A stretch of 64,000 nucleotides of DNA, taken from contig NZ_FNOJ01000001.1 of the NCBI RefSeq assembly GCF_900107035.1, forward strand, positions 62,001-126,000, in the 5' to 3' direction. The DNA comes from Alicyclobacillus hesperidum (lineage in GTDB: Bacteria; Bacillota; Bacilli; Alicyclobacillales; Alicyclobacillaceae). How positions within the stretch are numbered: the stretch's first letter is position 1; each line of letters begins with the position of its first letter. Positions 55,655-64,000 of this stretch are shown here, in pieces. A model generated the notes under the pieces. The model ran no database searches. It was not told the origin of the DNA and saw nothing but the letters and a program-made list of their open reading frames with translations. The translations under genes and the position numbers were made by a program.

Positions 55655-55920
55655 CAAAAAACGCCGTCACCCCTATGGGACGACGACGTCAGTCTCGTGT
55701 TTCCACCCAACTTCCCTCTGCTCGGCCAGCAGGAGCAGAGGCTCAAAGCCATAACGCGGCTGAACGGTTCACGTTGCGACCCGTGAACTGCTTGGAAAGT
55801 GGTGTCTTTACGCAACCATGGAGGACATTTGCAGCCTGGATATCCTCTCTCTGCACATGGGTTCCTGCGTCAAAGCGCGTCTTTCCGCATCGCATGTTCT
55901 TCATGGCAAAAGGCCGCTTG
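55655..55920 (-). promoter_or_regulatory. T-box riboswitch, threonine specifier
   Basis: Stem I can pair GGAAAG with CTTTCC and ACGCA with TGCGT, leaving a loop that contains ACC (55803-55801), a threonine codon. A diverged T-box (TTGGGTGGAAACACGAG, 55710-55694) is followed by a terminator stem (55661-55689) and six T. Uncharged tRNA-Thr should raise thrS expression. The T-box sequence departs from consensus, so confidence is lower than for pheST. Confidence 0.8.
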
Positions 55921-55960
55921 CGACCCTTTGTTCTATAATGGACAGTACGACACGAAGCGG

Positions 55961-56932
55961 CTAGATGTCAAGGCCCTGCCCGTCGACTGCCCCATCACTC
56001 CAAGGTAAATCCAACAGCTCGTCACCGCGAATCTGATGCCCTTGGTGTGACCAACAAGTGGTACACCCCCGACATGGCATCACGCGCTCACGGAACACGC
56101 GGCGGATCGTCTCGGAAAAGCGAGGCCACGGTGCGTCGGGATCGAGATCGTGCAAAATGATGCGGCACGGTGAACGGGTAATTAAAATGCTCATCGCCAA
56201 ATCCTCGCTGTCGACATCCGTTTCACCCGCCAGTGCGGCCGCCAACACTTCCTCGTCGCGAATTAATTCGCCTTCCGCATCGGTCATCCAGATTCGTTCG
56301 GGAGCACAAAACACGTGTAACTCGCGCTTCACAATGGGTTGTTCGTTGAGCATATAGCGCAACATCCGAAGGGATTCTTCGTACTCATCCTCAAGCCGCA
56401 TTTGATGCATACGCCGCTCGACTTCGGCCGTTAAGGCTGTCAGTAGCGGTCGCATGCGAAATCGGGCAAATGCGGGCAAAGACAACCGATCCTCCTGCTC
56501 CATCCAAGCGCTCAAATCAGCGGCCAGTTTGGCCTCCCAAGCGTCCAGATCGTCCCCTGCAAAACGCGCCTTGGTCGCCCGCAAATCGTGCAACTGGCTA
56601 AGCACACCGTACTCTATCTCGTCGCTCATGAGCGAAGGTTCGCGTTGCTGCACGTGAACAACAAGTTGGCGATAGAGCCAATCGCGCACCAGCGCCCCCG
56701 CCAAGATAGATGCGACGCGTCTTTTTCGATCCGGCGGGCATTCACATCCGATGTAAACCATCTCGCCGCTCCACCAGCGGACGGTACCGACACAAGTTGC
56801 GAGCTTTTCACACAATGATTCGACGTCCATGCCTGGAGTCCATTCAAAGACGTACAACGCTGTCGCCCCCAATGCACTTCCATACAAATCCAGATGGTTC
56901 CAGTATGGAGCTTGAGGCATCCAGCTATACAC
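55961..56932 (-). CDS. ytxC: YtxC-like sporulation protein
   Basis: This protein of up to 323 residues resembles YtxC. The recognisable part is the C-terminal half, LRYMLNEQPIVKRELHVF and RDEEVLAAALAGETDVDSED. Members are found only in spore formers and have no known activity. Position just upstream of thrS matches B. subtilis. The start is uncertain: GTG at 56932 has no visible ribosome binding site. Confidence 0.78.
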   Translation of the reverse strand: MYSWMPQAPYWNHLDLYGSALGATALYVFEWTPGMDVESLCEKLATCVGTVRWWSGEMVYIGCECPPDRKRRVASILAGALVRDWLYRQLVVHVQQREPSLMSDEIEYGVLSQLHDLRATKARFAGDDLDAWEAKLAADLSAWMEQEDRLSLPAFARFRMRPLLTALTAEVERRMHQMRLEDEYEESLRMLRYMLNEQPIVKRELHVFCAPERIWMTDAEGELIRDEEVLAAALAGETDVDSEDLAMSILITRSPCRIILHDLDPDAPWPRFSETIRRVFRERVMPCRGCTTCWSHQGHQIRGDELLDLPWSDGAVDGQGLDI

Positions 56933-56952
56933 AAACTGCTGATCTGTACGGG

Positions 56953-58779
56953 TTAGCCGGTTGTAAAGACTGTCTCCAGTTCATCGATGATCGCGCCCAC
57001 GTGGCGGATCGCTCGGCGGTAAGGTTCGGGCGTGTCCATGTCGAGCCCGACTGCGCGGAACAGTGCGAGCGGCGATTTACCTGCTCCCTCAGACAGAACC
57101 CGGATCCAATCCTCGATCAGCGCTGTCTCTCCTGCTGCGAAGCGCTCGGCCAGAATCGTCGATGCGGTTAAGCCGACCGCATAGGTGTACGGATAGAGTC
57201 CCATATAGTAATGCGGTTGGCGCATCCAATATAAATCTGCGCCTTCGTCGAGTTCGATCTCGTCTCCCCAAAATTCGGACAGTACCTGCCGCGAGGTTTG
57301 CCGGAACACCTCAGTCGACAAAGGCCGACCCTTGTCAGCCAAGCTGTACAACCGACGTAAAATCTCCGCCTCAGTCTGATGCGTGACAAAATCGTGGTGA
57401 AATGTGAACATCTGCATCATTCGCACCTGGGCGCGACTGGTGGCATCGGCTGCGGTAGCAATAAGCCTGTTGGCGATCATGTGCTCCATCAATGTCGATG
57501 GTGTCTCGATGAACAGACACGAAAAGGCGAGATTGGTCGGCAGTTCAGAAGCGCACGCCAATGATAGGTGCACCGCATGCCCAAGTTCGTGCCCCAGCAC
57601 GAACACATCGTACATGCCGCCGCCAAATGGCGAAAACACGTACGGGTGAACCGAGCTCTCCCCGCAAAACGCTCCGTTCCAATTGCCGGCATTCCGTCCC
57701 CAGTAAATCCACCGCTCGTCAAATGCTCGTTCAAGAATGTCTGTGTAGACCGAACCAAGGGGCTCGGCTGCCTTGAGAATGAGCGATCTCGCTTGCGCAA
57801 ACGACATCTGCGCACCGGAGAGGGGCACAAGCGGTGCTTTCGCATCGCATAAAAGCGGCCGATCGAGGTTCAGCACGCGCTTGCGCAACCGCATGTAACG
57901 TCGCATATGCGGCGCCAGTTCCTTCAACATCACGTCCTGGACCATGAAATAATGTTCAGGGTCGACCTGGTTCGCCGAAATCGTTCCTCCCATATCGGCC
58001 ATCTGCAGCATGTGAAAGACACTATCGTAGTTGCGCAAACGCGCGGCCGCGACGTCGCCCTGGATTTTACCGGCAAGTGCGCGAGCCAGCGTATGTTGAT
58101 ACGGCCGCAGGCCGTCGATCACGCTTTGATAGGCATCATGGCGAAACTTCGTATCTGCTGATGTCTCAATGTTCATCAATAGAGCAAACGGCGTAACTGC
58201 AACTTCATTGCCTGAACCGTCGTGAGCATTGCGAAAACGCATGTCGGCGCCTGTTGCTGCCTCGTACACGCCACTTGGAACACCGATATTTCCTGCCAAG
58301 GCAGCCAGTGCACGTTCTGCCTCGTCGTGCAATGTGTGCGCACGCTCTTGCTCCACGCGTTCTAAATATGTGGCATACACGACAATTTCGGCATCCTGGC
58401 GCCAGGCAGCAAGCGTGTTCGTCGGCAAGCGGCGAATCGCCGCCCGCAGATGTTCCGAAGCTTCTCCACATCGTTGCAATGCCAACTGGGCTTTACCCAT
58501 GAGCGTTTGCGCTTCATTGCTCGTCGCGTCTTCGGCAAACCGAGACATGGCGTAGCGGTCCGTATTGATGCACAACCTGCGCAACTCGTCGTGCAATTGC
58601 AAGCACCTGACGAGATCCTTTGGAGTGCGCCACTCTTGAGAATCGGATTGTTTTATCAGTTCTTCCGCAAGCGCGGGAATGCGCTCAACCGCAGTTTCCC
58701 AGTCCTCCACGCTCAGGAACAGCGGGCGCAAATCCCAAGTTTCTTGCTCCGGCACATCGCTTCGTGCACGCAAAGGCAT
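56953..58779 (-). CDS. pepF: M3 family oligoendopeptidase (PepF type)
   Basis: This 608-residue cytoplasmic metallopeptidase has the zinc motif HELGH (in FVLGHELGHAVH) with a downstream Glu ligand in FIETPSTLMEHM. It degrades short peptides. ATG at 58779 has AAGGGG 9 nt upstream. It ends 20 nt before ytxC and begins 32 nt after the aldose-epimerase gene. Confidence 0.93.
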   Translation of the reverse strand: MPLRARSDVPEQETWDLRPLFLSVEDWETAVERIPALAEELIKQSDSQEWRTPKDLVRCLQLHDELRRLCINTDRYAMSRFAEDATSNEAQTLMGKAQLALQRCGEASEHLRAAIRRLPTNTLAAWRQDAEIVVYATYLERVEQERAHTLHDEAERALAALAGNIGVPSGVYEAATGADMRFRNAHDGSGNEVAVTPFALLMNIETSADTKFRHDAYQSVIDGLRPYQHTLARALAGKIQGDVAAARLRNYDSVFHMLQMADMGGTISANQVDPEHYFMVQDVMLKELAPHMRRYMRLRKRVLNLDRPLLCDAKAPLVPLSGAQMSFAQARSLILKAAEPLGSVYTDILERAFDERWIYWGRNAGNWNGAFCGESSVHPYVFSPFGGGMYDVFVLGHELGHAVHLSLACASELPTNLAFSCLFIETPSTLMEHMIANRLIATAADATSRAQVRMMQMFTFHHDFVTHQTEAEILRRLYSLADKGRPLSTEVFRQTSRQVLSEFWGDEIELDEGADLYWMRQPHYYMGLYPYTYAVGLTASTILAERFAAGETALIEDWIRVLSEGAGKSPLALFRAVGLDMDTPEPYRRAIRHVGAIIDELETVFTTG

Positions 58780-58811
58780 GTTCTTTCGCCCCTTCCCGTT
58801 GCCCTTTTTGT

Positions 58812-59804
58812 TTAGAGCGATTCCGCGTACATCCGACTCGTACCCGTCCACGACTCCCCTGGTTGCAAAATCACGAGCCCTGTAACATCGGCTGGCAGCT
58901 CGACGTTTGGCGCATTGACCATGTTGATTTGTGGCTCAGGGCAAAAGAAGGTACCACCTGCATTGTTGTTCCACACCATCCAGTGACGGTATCCGAGATC
59001 GACATCGTAAATAAACCGCACCCCCGCCTTACTGTCCGTCAAGACCATCTGGTTGTGACCATCGACAGGCGCCGCCGAGTAATGATTGTCCATGGCCTCA
59101 AAGAACGGGCTGACACCGCCAGATTTCATATTTTGCTCACCGGCGTTTAGGGGTTGGAAACGGCCTGTAGGAAGTTTGCGCTCGTCGAGTTGCCACCGCT
59201 CGCCGATGGTCAAAGTAAATGTACAATCCGCCGCGCTACTGCTTGGCGCAAACGGAACCAGCACGGCCGTGTGAAAGCCCAGCATACACGGCATTGGCGT
59301 GTCTCCCGTGTTCTCGATGTGTACGGTTTGCACCAGAGATGATGTGGTTAACGTATAGCGAATCGAAATGGAAAAGCGGTGCGGCCAGTGTTCATAAACG
59401 GGATGATTCTCGTCGACGTCGTGGCGAATCTCGACAAACGCGCCTTCGGCATTGTCACCACTTGCGACAACGGGCCATGCGAGGCGAGAAAAGAAGCCAT
59501 GTAGGTGATTGTGCGTCGACTCCTCGTTCACCGGCAAATGATACGTTCTGCCGGCAACTGTAAATACGCCGTCGCGATAACGATTCGGTGGAAAGAGGAC
59601 GGGAATGCCAAAGCGGATGGGCGACTTTTCAAATTGGTCCATCTCCTGCTCTGGTTCGCGCAAAAAGCGATATCCACGCTTCACATCTCGAAACGCAACG
59701 AGATTGCCGCCGCGTTTGGGCAGTAAAATTGCCTCGTAGTCTCCATTTTGCAAGAGTATTGCAGATTCCCCTGCATACGTCGCCTCTTTGACTGACATCA
59801 TCAT
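58812..59804 (-). CDS. Aldose 1-epimerase family protein
   Basis: This 330-residue beta-sandwich enzyme of the galactose mutarotase superfamily has GIPVLFPPNRYRDG, the His in HNHLHGFFSRLAW and a C-terminal Glu in FFCPEPQINMVN. It probably interconverts sugar anomers and would help the xylose enzymes upstream. Three consecutive ATG codons (59804, 59801, 59798) follow AAAGGA; the middle one has the best spacing. A terminator separates it from the transporter gene. Confidence 0.88.
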   Translation of the reverse strand: MMMSVKEATYAGESAILLQNGDYEAILLPKRGGNLVAFRDVKRGYRFLREPEQEMDQFEKSPIRFGIPVLFPPNRYRDGVFTVAGRTYHLPVNEESTHNHLHGFFSRLAWPVVASGDNAEGAFVEIRHDVDENHPVYEHWPHRFSISIRYTLTTSSLVQTVHIENTGDTPMPCMLGFHTAVLVPFAPSSSAADCTFTLTIGERWQLDERKLPTGRFQPLNAGEQNMKSGGVSPFFEAMDNHYSAAPVDGHNQMVLTDSKAGVRFIYDVDLGYRHWMVWNNNAGGTFFCPEPQINMVNAPNVELPADVTGLVILQPGESWTGTSRMYAESL

Positions 59805-59850
59805 TCAATCCTTTCTTGCTAGGCTGTAAAGGAATGTACCATTGCCCCAG

Positions 59851-59890
59851 AAAAATGCGACAGGACCAGCCCGCGAACGCGAGCCAGTCC
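59851..59890 (-). terminator. Terminator after the sugar transporter gene
   Basis: Thirteen-bp arms with a few G-U pairs (59863-59875 and 59878-59890) have a 2-nt loop and are followed 7 nt later by TTTTT on the minus strand. Confidence 0.7.
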
Positions 59891-59963
59891 CATCCCTATG
59901 ATCCCTGCAAATGCGGCATCAAAGTCGCGGTGAGGCTGCTATACAATGATTACGCAGCCGATG

Positions 59964-61301
59964 TCACGATATCCTGCTTCGCAAATCAAACTCAATTTGT
60001 TCGAGACTGCGTCCCTTCGTCTCTTTCACATTCGCAATCACGAAAATGATCGACAGAACGCCAAAGATGCCATAGATGATGAAGGCCCAACTAATACCCA
60101 CAGCCTTCAGCAATGGCGGGAACGTCAACGAAACGACCAAGTTCGACGCCCAGTTGGCGACCGCACCGACTGCCATGCCCGCACCGCGAATGCCTAGCGG
60201 GAAGATTTCCGAAAGCATGACCCAAACGACAGGCCCCCAACTGATGGAGAAGAAGAAGATATAAATCGCTAAGAAAATCAAGGTTGTCCAGCCAGCGGCC
60301 GCCGAATTGCCAAATGCCATGTGAATGAAACCGAGTAACAACAGCGACAAAGCCATTCCGATGCTACCGCTTACCAACAAAGGCTTGCGCCCAACGCGAT
60401 CGATCAAACGGACTGCGATCACGGTCATAATCACCTGGACGCTACCGATACCGACAGTACCGAGGATGGCGGCCGAAGATCCGAGTCCGACGTCCGTGAA
60501 CGTCGTAGGTGCATAATAGATGACGGTGTTGCACCCAATGAACTGTTGAAAGACAGCAAGCCCGATACCCGTCCAGAGCGCCGGGCGCACCCACTTTTCC
60601 TTCAACTGTGACCAACCGCCAGTTTCAAGTTCATTCGCACGCCGAATGTCGCTCAACTCTTCTTCGACTCCGCGTCCTTTGCGCAAGTGATTCAAAATCT
60701 CGCGAGCTTGATCTTCACGCCCACGCTTCAAAAGCCAGCGCGGACTCTCGGGCAGGAACAGCATACCAATAAAAAGAATGGCTCCCGGTACAAACGCCAA
60801 TCCCAACATCCAGCGCCACTGTCCGCTCGGTGCAAACACGTAGTTAATGATATACGCAAGCAAAATGCCAATGACAATCATCAACTGGTTCAAACTGGAG
60901 AGTGCGCCGCGAATTTCAGTTGGCGCCATCTCGGCAAGGTACATCGGAACCATGGTCGACGCCGTGCCCACGGCAAGACCCAGCACAATGCGGAACAATA
61001 TTAAAACGCCTGTGCTCGGCGACAAGGCTGACCCAATCGCGCCGATACAGAAAATCAAGGCGGCAATCAGGACGACCTTTTTGCGCCCCATCTTATCCGT
61101 CAGTGGACCACTGATAGCTGAACCAATGATTGCGCCAATCAGGATAGCGCTCACAACAAAACCTTGATCAAACGAGCTTAGATGAAGCGTCTGGCGAATG
61201 AACAAGATGGCGCCCGAAATGACACCCGTATCGTAACCAAAAAGCAATCCACCAAGAGCCCCGAAAAAGTAAATCAGGGTGTTACTAATTCTGATCTTCA
61301 T
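59964..61301 (-). CDS. Sugar porter family MFS transporter
   Basis: This 445-residue permease has twelve membrane helices and sugar-porter signatures: GALGGLLFGYDTGVISGAI, DKMGRKK, PESPRWLLKRGR, QQFIGCNTVIYYAPT and RVGRKP. It is of the XylE/AraE type, a proton symporter for pentoses or hexoses. Context with xylAB points to D-xylose. ATG at 61301 has AAGGAG 9 nt upstream. Confidence 0.92.
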   Translation of the reverse strand: MKIRISNTLIYFFGALGGLLFGYDTGVISGAILFIRQTLHLSSFDQGFVVSAILIGAIIGSAISGPLTDKMGRKKVVLIAALIFCIGAIGSALSPSTGVLILFRIVLGLAVGTASTMVPMYLAEMAPTEIRGALSSLNQLMIVIGILLAYIINYVFAPSGQWRWMLGLAFVPGAILFIGMLFLPESPRWLLKRGREDQAREILNHLRKGRGVEEELSDIRRANELETGGWSQLKEKWVRPALWTGIGLAVFQQFIGCNTVIYYAPTTFTDVGLGSSAAILGTVGIGSVQVIMTVIAVRLIDRVGRKPLLVSGSIGMALSLLLLGFIHMAFGNSAAAGWTTLIFLAIYIFFFSISWGPVVWVMLSEIFPLGIRGAGMAVGAVANWASNLVVSLTFPPLLKAVGISWAFIIYGIFGVLSIIFVIANVKETKGRSLEQIEFDLRSRIS

Positions 61302-61389
61302 GTCTCCATACTCCTTCTCTGTCGATGAAGCAACTTCTCTCTTTTGAAGGGTTTCTAGAACACCTGGATTGTCGCATTGCACCATGCGA

Positions 61390-61406
61390 TAAGCGGAATG
61401 CGCTTA
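61390..61406. promoter_or_regulatory. Possible operator palindrome
   Basis: TAAGCG-N5-CGCTTA is a perfect 6-bp inverted repeat 89 nt upstream of the transporter start. It is operator-like, but it is not a good cre site and not the known XylR operator. Confidence 0.35.
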
Positions 61407-61416
61407 CCCGAGCATG

Positions 61417-61438
61417 GTGCGGCACCATAGCGCCGCAC
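61417..61438. other. Hairpin between xylB and the transporter gene
   Basis: Seven-bp GC arms (61417-61423 and 61432-61438) with an 8-nt loop and no U tract lie 30 nt past xylB. It may stabilise the xylAB mRNA or give partial termination. Confidence 0.45.
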
Positions 61439-61467
61439 CTTCCTGTTACTCAACCAGTCTCAACGTG

Positions 61468-63000
61468 TCACTTCTGCACGAAATGTGGTTGCAAGGACGT
61501 GTACAGTGCTCGGTACACATCATAGGTCTTTGCATAGATCGGGACATGTGATGGGTTCGGCGCATCGCTTGCATGCACGCGAATGCGAGCATCGCACGCA
61601 GAGACGATGTCCTCGAAACAGCCACTACCCACGCCCGCCAACAGTGCAGCACCAAAGGCCGGACCCTCGTTGGCCTCAACGGTGCACACGTCTTGTCCGA
61701 AGACGCCAGCCTGGATGGATCTCCATACCTCACTGCGAGCACCGCCGCCCGAAACGCGAATCTGTTCGACGGGAAGCCCAAGACCTGTGATCAACTCAAG
61801 GCAATCCCGCAAACTAAACGCCACACCTTCCATGATGGAACGCACAAAATGCGCTCGCCGATGGCGACCTGTGATGCCAAAGAACACGCCACGCGCGAGA
61901 GGGTTGAGATGTGGTGTGCGCTCGCCCATCAAATACGGCAGGAATACAAGCCCTTCGCTCCCTGGCGGCACCGAAGCAGCCTCGTCGCTCAGCAACTCAT
62001 ACACATCGCGACCAATCAACTCCGCCGTACTCCGCTCCAATTGTGCAAACTCGTTCCGATACCACTGCAACGAACCACCGGCTGCCTGCGTGACGCCCAT
62101 GACGTGCCATGCCCCCGGCACCGCGTGACAAAACGTATGCAAACGTCCTTTCGGATCGCGCACGATCCCTTCGGCATAGGCGAACACAACTCCAGAGGTG
62201 CCAATGGTACTCGATACGACGCCCGGACGCACAATGCCATTGCCAATCGCACCAGCAGCTTGATCGCCGGCCCCAGCAACAACAGGTGTTCCCGCTACCA
62301 AACCCGTTGCTTGCGCGGCCTTCTCGTGCACACGGCCAGTCACCTCGACCGATTCATGCACAGTAGGCAACCATGAAAGCGGGATAGACAGGCGTTCGCA
62401 CATCTCCTCCGACCACTTGCGGCCGGCGACATCCAACAGCAGGGTTCCAGAAGCGTCGGACACATCCGATGCAAATTCACCCGTCAGACGATACCGGATA
62501 TAATCCTTAGGCAAAAGCACGCGGCGAATGCGACGATAATGCTCGGGCTCATGCTGACGTACCCAAAGCAACTTCGTTGCCGTAAAATTCGTCAACGCCG
62601 GATTCGCCACCAAATCGATGGTCTTCTCGAGGCCAATTTCGCTATGAATCCAATCGCACTGTTCCTGTGTGCGCTGATCGCTCCAAAGGATGGCTGGTCG
62701 AATGACCGCCCCATGCTCATCGAGCAGCACGAGGCTGTGCATTTGACCCGTCAGTCCAATACCACGCACATTACCCGGGTTTGCACCCGATTTCACAAAC
62801 ACGTCCTGTAGCGCCCGACACGTCTGTTCCCACCAAATCTCTGGATCCTGTTCGGCAAATAGGGGTTGCGGTTGCGACACGTCGTACGTGCGAGTCGACT
62901 GTGCAACCGTTCTGCCGTCGAGATCGGCCAGAACGACCTTGACACCCGACGTACCTACGTCGATCCCAATGAGCAAGGATTGCGTTGCCATCGCTATCAT
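61468..63000 (-). CDS. xylB: Xylulokinase
   Basis: This 510-residue FGGY kinase phosphorylates D-xylulose. It begins [18 protein letters not shown] and has [26 protein letters not shown] and [21 protein letters not shown]. The ATG at 63000 overlaps the xylA stop (ATGA); ATG at 62991 is nearly as good. Confidence 0.95.
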   Translation of the reverse strand: MIAMATQSLLIGIDVGTSGVKVVLADLDGRTVAQSTRTYDVSQPQPLFAEQDPEIWWEQTCRALQDVFVKSGANPGNVRGIGLTGQMHSLVLLDEHGAVIRPAILWSDQRTQEQCDWIHSEIGLEKTIDLVANPALTNFTATKLLWVRQHEPEHYRRIRRVLLPKDYIRYRLTGEFASDVSDASGTLLLDVAGRKWSEEMCERLSIPLSWLPTVHESVEVTGRVHEKAAQATGLVAGTPVVAGAGDQAAGAIGNGIVRPGVVSSTIGTSGVVFAYAEGIVRDPKGRLHTFCHAVPGAWHVMGVTQAAGGSLQWYRNEFAQLERSTAELIGRDVYELLSDEAASVPPGSEGLVFLPYLMGERTPHLNPLARGVFFGITGRHRRAHFVRSIMEGVAFSLRDCLELITGLGLPVEQIRVSGGGARSEVWRSIQAGVFGQDVCTVEANEGPAFGAALLAGVGSGCFEDIVSACDARIRVHASDAPNPSHVPIYAKTYDVYRALYTSLQPHFVQK

Positions 63001-64000
63001 TCCACTTCAAGTAGGTACTGATTCAGTTTCGCAAGCAATACTTCCTGGCGTCCAGAACGCTCTGCCACAACGCGCTTGTCGATCACGTAGTCTTCCAGCG
63101 ACTTGAGCGTCGCTTTACCTTCCACGATGTCCTTGCCAATGCCCTTCGTGTAGCTCTCGTAACGGTTGGCGATCTCGTTTTCGAACACGCCATCTTCGAG
63201 CAACTTGGCTGCTACCTTCAGGCCTCGAGCAAAGCTATCCATGCCCGCAATGTGTGCATAGAACAGATCGATAGGCGTCATTGAAGCCCTGCGCACCTTG
63301 GCGTCAAAGTTCAAGCCACCCGGTTGCAGGCCTCCATTTTTGAGAATCTCGTACATCGCAAGGGTCGTATCATACAAGTTGGTTGGAAACTCGTCGGTAT
63401 CCCAGCCGAGCAAAGGATCGCCTTGGTTGGCATCAACGGAACCCAGCATGCCGTGCAAACGGCTCACCCGCAATTCATGCTGGAACGTGTGCCCTGCCAA
63501 TGTCGCATGGTTGGCCTCAATATTCAACTTAAACCGATCTGCGAGTCCATACTTGAGCAAGAACGCGATGGTGGATTGAGCGTCGAAGTCGTATTGATGC
63601 TTCGTCGGCTCTTTCGGCTTTGGCTCAATCAAGAACTGACCGCGAAAACCGATTTCGTCTGCATAATCAGCCGCCATCTGCAATAGACGCGCTTGGTTGT
63701 CGAGTTCGAGCTGCATGTCGGTATTCAACAGCGTCTCATAACCTTCGCGACCGCCCCAGAAGACATAGTTCTCAGCACCCAGCTCACGAGCGATTTCCAG
63801 ACTCTTTTTCACTTGGGCAGCAGCGTAAGCGAATACATCTGCATCCGGTGAAGTCGCAGCGCCATGCGCAAACCGAGGGTTAGAAAACATGTTCTGTGTG
63901 TTCCACAGCAACTTGACGCCGGTCGATTTCATATATTCCTTGATCATGCCGACGATCTCGTCCAAATTGCGGTTGCTTTCGCGCAAAGTGTCGCCTTCTG
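62997..64000 (-). CDS. xylA: Xylose isomerase, 5' end cut by window
   Basis: The last 334 or so residues are present and begin inside [12 protein letters not shown]. Metal-site segments are [27 protein letters not shown] and the Asp cluster in [24 protein letters not shown] is also typical. The enzyme converts D-xylose to D-xylulose. Everything upstream, including promoter and regulator, lies outside. Confidence 0.97.
   Translation of the reverse strand, partial: EGDTLRESNRNLDEIVGMIKEYMKSTGVKLLWNTQNMFSNPRFAHGAATSPDADVFAYAAAQVKKSLEIARELGAENYVFWGGREGYETLLNTDMQLELDNQARLLQMAADYADEIGFRGQFLIEPKPKEPTKHQYDFDAQSTIAFLLKYGLADRFKLNIEANHATLAGHTFQHELRVSRLHGMLGSVDANQGDPLLGWDTDEFPTNLYDTTLAMYEILKNGGLQPGGLNFDAKVRRASMTPIDLFYAHIAGMDSFARGLKVAAKLLEDGVFENEIANRYESYTKGIGKDIVEGKATLKSLEDYVIDKRVVAERSGRQEVLLAKLNQYLLEVE

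Noticed and set aside
61385-61410. cre site for CcpA near the xyl genes
   Set aside because: Both orientations mismatch the cre consensus at three or more key positions.

Overview
The window is a gene-dense chromosomal segment of a spore-forming Bacillota. The evidence is an endospore gene set (yunB, a SafA-like LysM protein, a CotS-like kinase, cotJABC, ytxC, a YjcZ-like peptide), T-box leaders on aminoacyl-tRNA synthetase operons, an infC gene with an AUU start, and a Crh/CcpA-type catabolite protein. Moderately high GC, class I aldolase, PEP carboxylase and this gene order suggest an Alicyclobacillaceae-type organism; that placement is inference. I saw no rRNA, tRNA, CRISPR array, transposase or prophage.

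Layout. 1-5000 (minus): a truncated nitrilase-family amidase, then tyrS-yunB-LysM protein-CotS-like kinase. 5200-8119 (plus): a class A penicillin-binding protein. 8128-15800 (mostly minus): mutS2, cvpA, zapA and pheST with a Phe T-box, plus a small YvlD-like membrane gene on the plus strand. 15960-22750: a tiny sporulation peptide, then a tight minus-strand run ppc-pfkA-fba-purE-purK. 22887-27485 (minus): a chemoreceptor, the pair msmX-crh, and a PucR-type regulator divergent from malic enzyme. 27606-30680 (plus): malic enzyme and a secreted GH18 protein. 30788-34878 (minus): odhAB. 35105-39586 (plus): PIG-V-like mannosyltransferase, MoxR, DUF58 and a TgpA-like protein without a transglutaminase core.

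39562-42171: manA, a 2-hydroxyacid dehydrogenase and an orphan ZAS anti-sigma-like protein. 42300-47585 (minus): a six-gene operon of two Gfo/Idh/MocA oxidoreductases, three TIM-barrel sugar isomerase/epimerase-like proteins and a VOC protein, with no transporter; it resembles 3-keto-glycoside or inositol-type catabolism. 47700-49500 is a small accessory patch with A/T-richer genes. 49539-53422: cotJABC, yuiD, an rRNA methyltransferase and the infC-rpmI-rplT operon with its attenuated leader. 53671-58779: thrS (Thr T-box), ytxC, pepF. 58812-64000: aldose epimerase, then xylA-xylB-sugar transporter for xylose use.

The genes combine central carbon flow (upper glycolysis, PEPC and malic enzyme around the C3/C4 node, 2-oxoglutarate dehydrogenase), sugar uptake and its control (MsmX, Crh, xyl), translation and sporulation. 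The points most worth a second look are the Crh-like protein with Ala at the His15 position, the TgpA-like protein lacking its catalytic core, the transporter-less sugar-oxidation operon, and a hairpin that buries the yunB ribosome binding site.
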